DNA from: Propionibacterium sp.
Lineage (GTDB): Bacteria > Actinomycetota > Actinomycetes > Actinomycetales > Actinomycetaceae
Direction of reading: 5' to 3'
Assembly: GCA_030460725.1 (NCBI GenBank)
Contig: JAKECL010000001.1
Coordinates: forward strand, 1-33,089
Length of the DNA stretch: 33,089 nt
Positions 7,730-16,060 of this stretch are shown piece by piece. Below the pieces are notes generated by a model. That model did not search any database. It saw only the letters and a list, made by a program, of their open reading frames with translations, and had not been told where the DNA came from. The translations under genes were made by a program, and so were the position numbers. How positions within the stretch are numbered: position 1 is the first letter of the stretch; every line of letters begins with the position of its first letter.

Positions 7730-9475
7730 GTGACGTCACCCGGTGGTGTGTGCAGGTCTCCCGCACCGGCCCACCCCGGTGGGAGGGCGCTGGGCCTCGT
7801 GCACGTCCTGGCCAATCGTGGGCGCGTGCGCACGGCGCGCCGCCTGGCAGGCCTTCTCGCCAGGTCCGCCCGCGGCCTCACGGCCGCCCGGGCTGCCGCG
7901 CTGCGAGAGACCCTCGACCTGGAGCTCTCCGGGAGCGACGGGTCCAACTGGTCGACTCCGAGGGCCCGGTGGGCCGCAGGTCTGGAGGGACTCCTCACCG
8001 AACTGGACAGGGAACTCGCGGTGTGGGACGGGGCATCTCCGGGCCCGGTCGACGCCGTGGTGGAGGCCCTGGTCCTTGCCTTCCACCCCCGTCTCCACCA
8101 GGGCGCGTGGACTTCGCCCCTGGTGGCAGATCCGAGGGGATTCGCCGCGCTCCTGGAGGGGCACAGGGTCATGGCCCTCCTGCGGGGGAACTCCGCACCA
8201 CGGCTGGAGGAGGCCGACGCCGGCCCCGCAGATCGGGGCTGTCACCCCGAGGACGCCACCCGGAGCGACGTGGCAGTCCGGCCGCACCCACACCCGACTG
8301 TGTGTTCCCGGGTCCGCCCACCTGCGGTGGACACACCTGTGCGTCTGCTGGTGCTCACCGACACCAGTCTCACGTTCATGACGGCGCTGCTGCAGCACTG
8401 GGGGGCGCACCGTGACGTGGAGTTGCGGGTGCGTGACCTGCGCGAGGAAGGCACGGACGCCAGCTGGTGGTCCCTGCGGGCAACGGTGGGGGACCGCCTG
8501 GCAGGTGTCTCGCCCGTCCCTCCCACACACCTCAGCGAGGATCTGCGCTGGGCCGATGTCGTGTGGGTCGAGTGGGGAGGTGCACTCGCGGCTCGGCTCT
8601 CCGCCGTCGACACGGCGTGCGTCGATCGGGAGACGACTGACCTGGCGAGCGCTGAACCTCAGGCGAGCCGATCCCGTCCGCGCCTCATCGTCCGCCTGCA
8701 CCGCTATGAGGCCTTCACCATGTATCCCCAGGTGACGCATTGGGAGGGGGTCGACGACCTGGTGCTGGTCTCGGCAGCCGTCGGGCGGGTGCTGGAGTCC
8801 ACCGTCCCTGACATCGCCCGCCGCACCCGGATCCAGGTGGCCCCCAATGTCGTCGACCTGCACCGCTTCGCCCTCCCCAAGCGTTCCGCAGCCGCTCGCA
8901 CCCTGGCCCTCATCGGGTGGGACCGTCCGGTGAAGGACCCGGACTGGGCTCTGGACGTGCTCGACGTCCTGAGGGCCCACGATCCCTCCTGGCGGCTGTT
9001 GCTGGTGGGCAGGGCCCCCACGGGTGGGGACGGCACCGCAGAGGGAACCTGGGCTCAGTCGCTGAACATGCGGGTGTCCGCCCACGGGTCCTCCGTGGTG
9101 ACCCTGGGCCGGCGCGAGGACATTCCCGAGGTCCTGCGCGACGCTTCGGTGATCCTCTCCTCCTCACTGGTGGAGAGCGCACATCTGGCCCTTCAGGAGG
9201 GCACAGCCTCCGGATGCCTGCCCGTGGTGCGCAACTGGCCGGGTGTCGCGGCCGTCGGGGGACCCCTGGACATCTACCCCCGGGACTGGGTGGTCGTGAC
9301 CCCCGAGCAGGGGGCCCGACGCATCCTCCAGGCCGCGCTGTCCGCGGAGGCGGGTGGGCTCGGCCCTGCTGGCAGTCCTGCTGCGCGGACCGCCAGCAGG
9401 TGGGTCCTGGACCACCTGGACGCCTCCACCACGCTGCCCCTGGTCGACGAGATCATCGGGGTCGGACAGTCGTGA
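7730..9475 (+). CDS. Glycosyltransferase (GT4-like) with an extra N-terminal helical domain
   Basis: A 581-residue protein. The C-terminal part from about residue 205 is GT-B-like: VRLLVLTDTSLTFM, LIVRLHRYEAF, VAPNVVDLHRFALP, LALIGWDRPVKDP, WRLLLVGRAP and a donor-site segment SSLVESAHLALQEGTASGCLP. The first ~155 residues are Ala/Arg/Leu-rich and predicted helical; I recognise no domain there. A charged, Pro/His-rich linker (about 160-204) joins the two. The GTG start is preceded by GAGGGGG. The 3' end overlaps the next gene by four bases (GTGA). The WVEWGGALAARLS segment places it among polysaccharide GTs of unknown specificity. Function beyond sugar transfer is not readable. Confidence 0.75.
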   Translation: MTSPGGVCRSPAPAHPGGRALGLVHVLANRGRVRTARRLAGLLARSARGLTAARAAALRETLDLELSGSDGSNWSTPRARWAAGLEGLLTELDRELAVWDGASPGPVDAVVEALVLAFHPRLHQGAWTSPLVADPRGFAALLEGHRVMALLRGNSAPRLEEADAGPADRGCHPEDATRSDVAVRPHPHPTVCSRVRPPAVDTPVRLLVLTDTSLTFMTALLQHWGAHRDVELRVRDLREEGTDASWWSLRATVGDRLAGVSPVPPTHLSEDLRWADVVWVEWGGALAARLSAVDTACVDRETTDLASAEPQASRSRPRLIVRLHRYEAFTMYPQVTHWEGVDDLVLVSAAVGRVLESTVPDIARRTRIQVAPNVVDLHRFALPKRSAAARTLALIGWDRPVKDPDWALDVLDVLRAHDPSWRLLLVGRAPTGGDGTAEGTWAQSLNMRVSAHGSSVVTLGRREDIPEVLRDASVILSSSLVESAHLALQEGTASGCLPVVRNWPGVAAVGGPLDIYPRDWVVVTPEQGARRILQAALSAEAGGLGPAGSPAARTASRWVLDHLDASTTLPLVDEIIGVGQS

Positions 9476-10575
9476 CGGTACTGCGGCCCTCCCACTCCGA
9501 GATCTCGGCCCCCGTGGTCGAGGTCGTCATTGCCGTCCACCGCCCGGAGCGTCCCGTCGAGCGTGCCGTTGCCTCCGTGCTGGACACCGCCCGCGGGGTG
9601 CGCCCGATCGTCGTGTGCCACAACATGCCGGCCAGCGCTCTGGGCGACAGGCTGACACGCTTCGGGGAGGCGGTACGGGTCCTGGAACTGTGTGACGGCA
9701 TTGCGTCCCCGGCGGGGCCCCTGAACCTGGGGCTGGACGTCGCCCGCGCACCCTGGGTGACATGCATGGGGTCCGACGACCACGAGGAGCCGGGCGCCAC
9801 CCGCGCCTGGGTCGCCCACCTGCGCACCCGCCCCGTCGACGCACTCATCCTGCCCGTCCTGCGGGCAGGGTCCGGGCGCATCGACATCCCACCGGTGCGC
9901 CCCGGACGTCTGCTCGACCTGGACCCCGTGAAGGACCGCCTCTGCCACCGCACCGGACCCCTGACCCTGGTGCGCACCCGGTTGCTGCGCGACCACGGCA
10001 TCCGGATGACCGAGGGGCTGCGCACGGGTGAGGACCTGGCCTGGTCCAGCCACGTGTGGATGACGGCGCGACGGATCGACCTGCTGGAGCCAGGATCGCC
10101 CTGCTATGTGGAGGACCAGTCGGGTCCCCGCGTCACAGCCATCCCCTTCCCCCTCACCGAACTCCTGGAGCCTGCGCGCAGGCTGGCCGCCGAGGGATGG
10201 GTGCACGGTCTCACTCCCGAGCACCGCCATGCCCTGGCGGTGCGGGTGGTGCGAGAGTCGCTGCTGCGTGCGCTCCGCTCCCGAGCGACCGGCATCGACG
10301 AGGGCGGGGCCCAGCGTGCCCACGAGGTCGCCGTGGCCTGGAGGTCGCTGGACCCCGGGGTCGCGCGGCCACTCTCACTCACCGAGACCCGCGCCTGGGC
10401 GGTGCTGCTGCGCACAGCTGACGTGGGTGCCGTCTCCGCCGCGGCGCACGCCCTGGGCTCCGGGCACCGACTGGCGAGGGTCTTCCCGCCCTCGCCACTG
10501 GGGTTGGCGGACCCCGAGGCCCGTCCCCGCCACCTCGCCTCCCGGTTGCTGCGACCGCGCCGCTGGCGTGGGTGA
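9472..10575 (+). CDS. GT2-family glycosyltransferase
   Basis: A 367-residue GT-A enzyme. The N-terminal VEVVIAVHRPERPVERAV strand-helix unit is typical of GT2, CMGSDDHEEPGA contains the metal-binding DxD equivalent (about residues 98-109), and GLRTGEDLAWSSHVW carries the E-D pair usual for the catalytic base region. The C-terminal ~120 residues are helical, Arg-rich and not recognised. Its GTG start overlaps the stop of the preceding GT, so they are likely coupled. The gene ends a few bases before a candidate promoter for the ABC flippase. Donor and acceptor cannot be assigned. Confidence 0.82.
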   Translation: MTVLRPSHSEISAPVVEVVIAVHRPERPVERAVASVLDTARGVRPIVVCHNMPASALGDRLTRFGEAVRVLELCDGIASPAGPLNLGLDVARAPWVTCMGSDDHEEPGATRAWVAHLRTRPVDALILPVLRAGSGRIDIPPVRPGRLLDLDPVKDRLCHRTGPLTLVRTRLLRDHGIRMTEGLRTGEDLAWSSHVWMTARRIDLLEPGSPCYVEDQSGPRVTAIPFPLTELLEPARRLAAEGWVHGLTPEHRHALAVRVVRESLLRALRSRATGIDEGGAQRAHEVAVAWRSLDPGVARPLSLTETRAWAVLLRTADVGAVSAAAHALGSGHRLARVFPPSPLGLADPEARPRHLASRLLRPRRWRG

Positions 10576-10578
10576 CGC

Positions 10579-10584
10579 TAGATT
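10579..10584 (+). promoter_or_regulatory. candidate -10 element (TAGATT) for the ABC flippase gene
   Basis: The hexamer starts four bases after the upstream stop codon and lies 44 bases before the GTG at 10629. A start near 10591 would give a leader of about 38 bases that includes a very strong GGAGAGGGGGAG ribosome-binding site. Confidence 0.4.
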
Positions 10585-10628
10585 GGTGCGGTGCGGGAGT
10601 GGACCCGCCACACAGGAGAGGGGGAGTC

Positions 10629-12407
10629 GTGCGCAGGCTCGTTGACGCACTCCGGCGGCTGATCCCCCTGCTCCCGGAGGGGGCATCAGGATTCCTGCGC
10701 CTCTACATGGTCCTCACCTCCGCCCTGGCCCTCCTCGACATCGCTGCGCTGGGGCTGCTGGCCGCGGTCCTCACCCCGATGATGCGAGCGGAGCCGACAC
10801 GTCTGCCGGTGGTCGGAAGTGTCGCCCCCTCCACCTACCCGTGGGTGCTGGGGGCGGTGTGCGTGCTCATGGTTCTCAAGGCCGTGCTCGCCCTGGTCAT
10901 CCAATGGCTGGCGACCCGACGCTTCGCGGCCTACGAGCTCTCCGTCGGCGACGCCCTCTTCGACGCCTACATCCGCGCCCCCTGGACCGACCGCCTCTCG
11001 CGCTCCACGGCCGAGATCGTGCGTCTGGCGGATGTGGGCATTGCGAACACGGTCTCAGGTGTCCTCCTGCCGGCCATCACCCTGCCCCAGCTGGTGGTCA
11101 CCTTCATGGCGGTCCTGCTGGTCCTGGTCCTCGCCCAACCCGTCACCGCACTCATCACGCTGGTCTACCTGGGGCTGGTGGCAGCCTTCATGTACTTCGG
11201 GATCTCCCGGCAGGCCGTCGTGGCAGGGCGGGTGAACCTGCGCTACTCCCTGCGCATCACCGCCCTGATGACGGAGATGGTCGCAGCACTCAAGGAGATC
11301 ACACTGCGTGACCGCTTCGATGACGTCGCGCGGGTGGTCCACGCGACGCGCGAGCACTCCACACGGGCGCGCGCCAACATCCAGTTCCTGGGGGCCGTAC
11401 CGCAGCGCGTGGTTGAAGCGGCGCTGATCGGGGGATTCGTGCTGGTGGGTGGCGTCGCCTACCTGCAGGACGGGGCTGAAGCCGCCTCCGCATCAATTGC
11501 CCTCTTCGCTGTCGCCGGGTTCCGCATGGTGCCCTCCATCGTCTCCTTCCAGGGGGTGATGACCACGACCGCCAACTCCCTGCCCCACCTGGAGGCCGTG
11601 CTGCGTGACATCTCCTCCGCGCGGGGCTACAGGCAGCGGGCGGAGGTGGTCGGGCGTTCCGCCCTGCCCGATGAGCCCCGCATCCTGCGTCTGCAGGACG
11701 TCACCTTCACCTATCCCGGGGCGCCTGCGCCCGCCGTCCAGGGGGTCGACCTGGACGTCGCCATGGGCACCTCCCTGGGGATCGTGGGCGCCTCCGGTTC
11801 GGGAAAGTCGACCCTGGTGGATCTGGTCCTGGGTCTGCTGGCGCCCCAGTCCGGGCAGATCTCCATCGACGACCGCCCACTGGTCGAGGTACTGGCGGCG
11901 TGGCGCTCGCGGGTCGGCTACGTGCCCCAGGAGGTCTCCCTCTTCGATGCGACCATTGCCCAGAACATCGCCCTGACCTGGGGGGACGACCTGGACGAGG
12001 ACCGAGTGTGGCAAGCCGTGGAACAGGCGCAGCTCGCTGAGCTGGTACGGGGGCGACCCGGGGGGATCCACGCCCGCATCGGTGAGCGTGGCATCGCACT
12101 GTCGGGTGGGGAACGTCAGCGTCTGGGCATCGCGCGCGCCCTCTACTCCGACCCCCTGGTCCTGGTCCTCGACGAGGCGACGAGCGCCCTGGACACGGCC
12201 ACGGAGGACGCGGTCACCCATGCCATCCACGCACTCCACGGACGCGTCACCGTCGTGTCCGTGGCTCACCGCCTGTCCACCATCCGCACCGCTGACACGG
12301 TGTGCTTCATGCGGGGGGGACGGATGACCGCGCGCGGGTCATTCGAGGAACTCGTGGCCCGTGAGCCGGAGTTCGCCGTCCAGGCCCACCTGGCTGGCCT
12401 GGTCTGA
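10629..12407 (+). CDS. Fused ABC transporter (TMD-NBD), PglK/MsbA-like lipid-linked oligosaccharide flippase
   Basis: A 592-residue half-transporter. The first ~330 residues carry about six membrane segments (exporter type I fold). The nucleotide-binding domain follows, with Walker A GASGSGKST (387-395, Lys393), the LSGGERQRLGIARAL signature (491-505), Walker B LVLVLDEATSALD (about 511-523) and the H-loop in SVAHRLST. Length and architecture match PglK, which flips undecaprenyl-PP-linked oligosaccharides, rather than two-component Wzm/Wzt. Set among seven glycosyltransferases and the diacetamido-uronic acid genes, it is the natural flippase for the lipid-linked product of this block (inference). 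GTG at 10629 is chosen for its strong ribosome-binding site and because the hydrophobic domain begins there; an in-frame ATG at 10572 overlaps the previous gene. Confidence 0.88.
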   Translation: MRRLVDALRRLIPLLPEGASGFLRLYMVLTSALALLDIAALGLLAAVLTPMMRAEPTRLPVVGSVAPSTYPWVLGAVCVLMVLKAVLALVIQWLATRRFAAYELSVGDALFDAYIRAPWTDRLSRSTAEIVRLADVGIANTVSGVLLPAITLPQLVVTFMAVLLVLVLAQPVTALITLVYLGLVAAFMYFGISRQAVVAGRVNLRYSLRITALMTEMVAALKEITLRDRFDDVARVVHATREHSTRARANIQFLGAVPQRVVEAALIGGFVLVGGVAYLQDGAEAASASIALFAVAGFRMVPSIVSFQGVMTTTANSLPHLEAVLRDISSARGYRQRAEVVGRSALPDEPRILRLQDVTFTYPGAPAPAVQGVDLDVAMGTSLGIVGASGSGKSTLVDLVLGLLAPQSGQISIDDRPLVEVLAAWRSRVGYVPQEVSLFDATIAQNIALTWGDDLDEDRVWQAVEQAQLAELVRGRPGGIHARIGERGIALSGGERQRLGIARALYSDPLVLVLDEATSALDTATEDAVTHAIHALHGRVTVVSVAHRLSTIRTADTVCFMRGGRMTARGSFEELVAREPEFAVQAHLAGLV

Positions 12408-12456
12408 CAGCGTCGCCCGCGCTCGGCCCCGAGCCTGGGCGCGGCACCCGCATCGC

Positions 12457-12462
12457 TAGGAT
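12457..12462 (+). promoter_or_regulatory. candidate -10 element (TAGGAT) for a leaderless glycosyltransferase message
   Basis: TAGGAT is followed by seven bases and then the ATG at 12470, placing the expected transcription start on the start codon. There is no purine-rich ribosome-binding site between them. The gap after the ABC gene is about 60 bases. Confidence 0.45.
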
Positions 12463-12469
12463 GTGCCCC

Positions 12470-13615
12470 ATGGCGCAGCGCCCACGACTGCTCATCCTGT
12501 CGTTCTCACCCATTGCCCAGGACGCCCGTGTCCTCAAACAGGTCGCGCTCTTCGCCGGGCGCACGGAGCTCACGACCTGCGGCTTCGGTCCGGCACCGGA
12601 GGGGGCCGACCACCACGTGGAGATCACGCACCGCACCCTGCCTGGCCGCAGCTGGGATGCGCTGTTGCAGCTGCGCGCCCACCGCGCGGGCTACTGGCTG
12701 CTCCCCGATGTGCGCGCAGCGCGCCGGGCACTGCGCGGGCTGACCTTCGACGCGGTTCTGGCTGACGACATCGACACCCTGCCCCTCGCGCTCTCCCTGG
12801 ACGCGCGAGGCGGGGTGCACTCCGACCTGCACGAGTACTTTCCCCGTCTCCAGGAGGAGCACGAACCCTGGAGGCGGCGCATCGGCCCCTGGTACACGTG
12901 GCTGTGCCGCAGCCACCTGCCCCGCGCAGCCTCGGTGACCACCGTCGGGCATGCCATCGCCCGGGAGTACACGCGGCAGTTCGGCGTGGAGGTCGGGGTG
13001 GTCACCAACGCGACGCCGCTGGCCGATCTCCACCCCACCCCGGTGCACGACCCCGTGCGCGTGGTCCACTCGGGGACCAGCCACCGTGAACGCAACCTCA
13101 TGGCCCTGGTCGAGGGCGTGCTGGCGGTGCCCGGCTACACCCTGGACCTCTTCCTGACCCCCACCGACCCGGCGCACCTGGCACAGCTGCGAGCGCGAGC
13201 GCAGGATGAGCCGCGCTTGACGGTCCACGACCCGGTCGCGTACCACGACCTGGTGCCCACCCTCAACGACTTCGATCTGGGGGTGCACCTGCTGCCTCCC
13301 CGCAACTTCAACTTCGCCAACGCCCTGCCCAACAAGATGTTCGACTTCGCCCAGGCCCGCATCGGTGCGATCGTGGGACCCAGCCCCGAGATGGCGGCAG
13401 TGGTACGTGACAACGACTTCGGGGAGGTGGCTCCCGGCTACGGGGCCCGGGACCTTGCGCAGGTCCTGGAACATCTGACACCGGCGCGCATCCAGCAGAT
13501 GAAGCGTCACGCGGACGAACATGCGGAGGACCTCTCCGCAGGCACGCAGGTCGTCGGCTGGGACAGAGCCGTCACCAGGCTCCTCGAGAGGGCATGGGGG
13601 AGGGGCGAGGCGTGA
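12470..13615 (+). CDS. GT4-like glycosyltransferase
   Basis: A 381-residue GT-B protein. N-terminal RLLILSFSPIAQDARVLKQV resembles GT4 enzymes of capsule loci; HSDLHEYFPRLQEEHEPW and TVGHAIAREY lie in the acceptor half. The donor half begins VRVVHSGTSHRERN, followed by YHDLVPTLNDFDLGVHLLP and ALPNKMFDFAQARIGAIV in the usual sugar-nucleotide site. No ribosome-binding site is seen; with TAGGAT seven bases upstream, the ATG at 12470 is probably the 5' end of the message. An ATG nine bases earlier overlaps the -10 and is less likely. The stop overlaps the next GT's GTG (GTGA), so this promoter could drive the four consecutive GTs from 12470 to 17187. Confidence 0.82.
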   Translation: MAQRPRLLILSFSPIAQDARVLKQVALFAGRTELTTCGFGPAPEGADHHVEITHRTLPGRSWDALLQLRAHRAGYWLLPDVRAARRALRGLTFDAVLADDIDTLPLALSLDARGGVHSDLHEYFPRLQEEHEPWRRRIGPWYTWLCRSHLPRAASVTTVGHAIAREYTRQFGVEVGVVTNATPLADLHPTPVHDPVRVVHSGTSHRERNLMALVEGVLAVPGYTLDLFLTPTDPAHLAQLRARAQDEPRLTVHDPVAYHDLVPTLNDFDLGVHLLPPRNFNFANALPNKMFDFAQARIGAIVGPSPEMAAVVRDNDFGEVAPGYGARDLAQVLEHLTPARIQQMKRHADEHAEDLSAGTQVVGWDRAVTRLLERAWGRGEA

Positions 13616-14871
13616 GTGCACGTCCCCGCGTCGTGGTGGTCACCACCTGGCTGCCGACCCCGGCCGCGCCGGTGTCCGGCATCTTCGTCCAACGCGACAT
13701 CCGCGCCCTGTCCACCATTGCCGATGTCCGGGGCGTCCACCTGGTGCCCCCCACCGCCCAGGAGGATTCCGCTCGGGCGCGCATCGGGGAGATCCCCGTG
13801 CTTCGCATCCCCCTGACGCCCTCACGCCCGGACTCCGTGCTCCGCGCCCTCCCACCACTGCACTCAGCCCTGCAGGGGGCTGACCTGGTCCACTCCATGG
13901 CCGTGTCCTCCCTGCTCCCGCTGGGACTCCTGCGGGTGCGGGTGCCCTGGGTGCACACCGAGCACTGGTCGGTCCTCGCAGAGCAGGTGGACGGCGTACG
14001 TGGACTGGCCGTGCGCGGGATCGCCCGGGTCGAGCGCCTCCCGGACGTCGTGGCCGCCGTGTCCCCTGACCTCGCAGAGCGCCTGGGGGAACTCGCAGGC
14101 CGGCGGGTGGAGGTGGTCCCCAACATCGTGGAGGCCCCGCCCCCCGGCCCGCGGCGCTTCCGCCGGCCGGGGGAGGAGCTCCGTCTGATCGGGGTAGGGG
14201 GACTGATAGAACGCAAGCGGCCCTTGCTGGCCGTACGCACGGCGGCAGCGCTGGCCGCCCGGGGCACACCCGTGCACCTGACCTGGGTCGGCGAAGGGCC
14301 CCTGGAGGAGCAGGTGCGCCGGGAGGCCCACCGCCTCGGCGTCCCCCTGGGCCTCGGGGGCGTGTTGGCACCCGACCGTGTCCCACAGGCCCTGGCTCGC
14401 GCCGATGTGTTCCTGGTGCCCAGCCGTGCGGAGACCTTCTTCCTGGGCGCGGCGGAGGCACTTGCCGCCGGGCGCCCGGTGGTGGTCGGGGACAGCGCGG
14501 GCCCGCGCTCCTTCGTCGCCCCGCCCACGGGGCGCCTGGTCGACTCCGAGGATCCGCAGGACTGGGCGGACGCAGTGGAGCGGGTGTGGCAGGACACGGC
14601 AGGGATGGATGCAGACGAGATCGCCCGCTCCGTCCAGCGCTTCAGCGCACACGCCCTGGCCCGCGCCTACTCCGAGCTGTACGCCACCGCCCGATCCCGC
14701 CGTGCGGGCCGGGCCCTGACCCGGATGCGCGGTCGACTCACGCCGGGGGAGAGGACCCACGACACCAGGACGCGTGTCGATCGAACACCGGGGGCATCAA
14801 CGCCGGACACCGGCACTCCTGACACCCACCTGCGCCACATCCCGACTCCCGACACCCGGATGGGAGGATGA
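13612..14871 (+). CDS. GT4-family glycosyltransferase with Thr/Pro-rich C-terminal tail
   Basis: A 419-residue GT-B enzyme. VVVTTWLPTPAAPVSGIFVQ opens the acceptor domain; VHSMAVSSLLPLG and WVHTEHWSV follow. The donor domain has IGVGGLIERKRPLL, WVGEGPLEEQVRREA, FLVPSRAETFFLGAAEAL (the E-x7-E type motif) and GRPVVVGDSAGPRSFV. The last ~40 residues are a low-complexity extension with three Thr-Pro-Asp-Thr units, outside the fold. GTG 13612 shares GTGA with the upstream stop and has GGGGCGAGG before it; an ATG at 13594 is a less likely alternative. It ends four bases before the next GT start, whose ribosome-binding site lies inside this tail. Confidence 0.85.
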   Translation: MSARPRVVVVTTWLPTPAAPVSGIFVQRDIRALSTIADVRGVHLVPPTAQEDSARARIGEIPVLRIPLTPSRPDSVLRALPPLHSALQGADLVHSMAVSSLLPLGLLRVRVPWVHTEHWSVLAEQVDGVRGLAVRGIARVERLPDVVAAVSPDLAERLGELAGRRVEVVPNIVEAPPPGPRRFRRPGEELRLIGVGGLIERKRPLLAVRTAAALAARGTPVHLTWVGEGPLEEQVRREAHRLGVPLGLGGVLAPDRVPQALARADVFLVPSRAETFFLGAAEALAAGRPVVVGDSAGPRSFVAPPTGRLVDSEDPQDWADAVERVWQDTAGMDADEIARSVQRFSAHALARAYSELYATARSRRAGRALTRMRGRLTPGERTHDTRTRVDRTPGASTPDTGTPDTHLRHIPTPDTRMGG

Positions 14872-14875
14872 ACCC

Positions 14876-16060
14876 GTGCACGTGCTCATGCTCCCCTCCT
14901 GGTACCCCCGCAACGACCAGGACCTCAGTGGCTCCTTCTTCCGCGAGCAGGCGCAGGTGCTTGCGGACTCCGGGCACCGGGTGGGGGTACTGGCGGCACG
15001 TGTCATCTCCGTGAGTGACCTGCACCGCCAGCCCCTGCACCGCGGCGTGCGTTGGAGTGTGGAGGGCGGGGTGCAGGTCGGTCGCCTTGATCTGGTCCAG
15101 GGAATTCCCCGCGCCCGCACCCTGGAGGCGGTCCTGGCCTGCGGCCGGTGGGGCAGGGTCCAGTGGGCCGCGGCCGACTACATCCGCCACCGGGGTCGCC
15201 CTGACGTGCTGCACGCCCACTCCCTCTACCCCGGCGGCTACCTGGCCGATGCGCTGTCGCGTCGGTGGGGGATCCCCTGGGTCCTCACCGAGCACCGCAG
15301 CCTCGACCACCTCCATGTGCTCACCCCGTGGGGGGCGCGCCGCGAGGCGCACGTCGTCTCCCACGCGGCGGTCCGCTGTGGTGTCTCCACAGGCCACGCC
15401 GAACACCTGGCACGACGCTTCGGGCGGACCGGAGGTCGCTGGGAGGTGGTGCACAATCTGGTACCCGACACCCCGGCCATTCCCAGGGGACTGCATCCGG
15501 TGGGTGAGCCACGCATCGGGCACCTCTCCTCCCTGGCGCCCGTCAAGCGTCCGGACCTGGTGGTGGGGGCGTTCGCCGCCATGACGGACCGCTTCCCCGG
15601 TGCCCGGCTCGCGGTGGGCGGACCCCTCGGGGGGGCGACCGGTCAGCACGTGCGCACACTGGTCGCGGACAGCTCCGCGCACGGGTCCGTCGACCTGGTC
15701 GGCGCCCTGGCGCGAGAACAGGTTCCGGTGTTCCTGGCCGGGTTGGATGCGCTGCTGATGCCCTCCGACTCCGAGACCTTCGGCGTGGTCATGGCCGAGG
15801 CACTGCTCCAGGGAACTCCCGTGGTGTCCACACCCACCTGGGGCGCCCGGGACGTGGTGGGGGAGGGCGACGGGAGGATCATCGCTGCTGGCTCCGGGCG
15901 TCCGGCTGAAGCGCTAGCGGCCGCCCTCGTCGAGGTCCTGGGGAAGGACGGGGACCCGGCGGCGGCCCGGGAGGCCCGCCGGCAACGCTGCCTGAGTCGA
16001 TTCGGACCCGAGGCCTTCGTGACGCGGTGTGAACAGATCTGGGTGGAGGCATTGCGATGA
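14876..16060 (+). CDS. GT4-family glycosyltransferase
   Basis: A 394-residue GT-B enzyme: HVLMLPSWYPRNDQDLSGSF with FREQAQVL is a well-known GT4 N-terminus, LHAHSLYPGGYLAD and WVLTEHRSLDHL follow, and the donor half has IGHLSSLAPVKRPDLVV, ARLAVGGPLGG, LLMPSDSETFGVVMAEALLQ and TPVVSTPTWGARDVV. This set of motifs is close to that of the preceding gene, so the two may be an old duplication. GTG 14876 is preceded by GGGAGG at eight bases and begins the conserved domain; upstream in-frame codons overlap the previous gene's tail. The stop shares ATGA with the next GT. Confidence 0.88.
   Translation: MHVLMLPSWYPRNDQDLSGSFFREQAQVLADSGHRVGVLAARVISVSDLHRQPLHRGVRWSVEGGVQVGRLDLVQGIPRARTLEAVLACGRWGRVQWAAADYIRHRGRPDVLHAHSLYPGGYLADALSRRWGIPWVLTEHRSLDHLHVLTPWGARREAHVVSHAAVRCGVSTGHAEHLARRFGRTGGRWEVVHNLVPDTPAIPRGLHPVGEPRIGHLSSLAPVKRPDLVVGAFAAMTDRFPGARLAVGGPLGGATGQHVRTLVADSSAHGSVDLVGALAREQVPVFLAGLDALLMPSDSETFGVVMAEALLQGTPVVSTPTWGARDVVGEGDGRIIAAGSGRPAEALAAALVEVLGKDGDPAAAREARRQRCLSRFGPEAFVTRCEQIWVEALR

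Noticed and set aside
7736..9085. Minus-strand open frame of 449 codons opposite the GT at 7730
   Set aside because: The plus-strand protein has recognisable GT-B motifs; the antisense product is His/Gly/Arg-rich without motifs.
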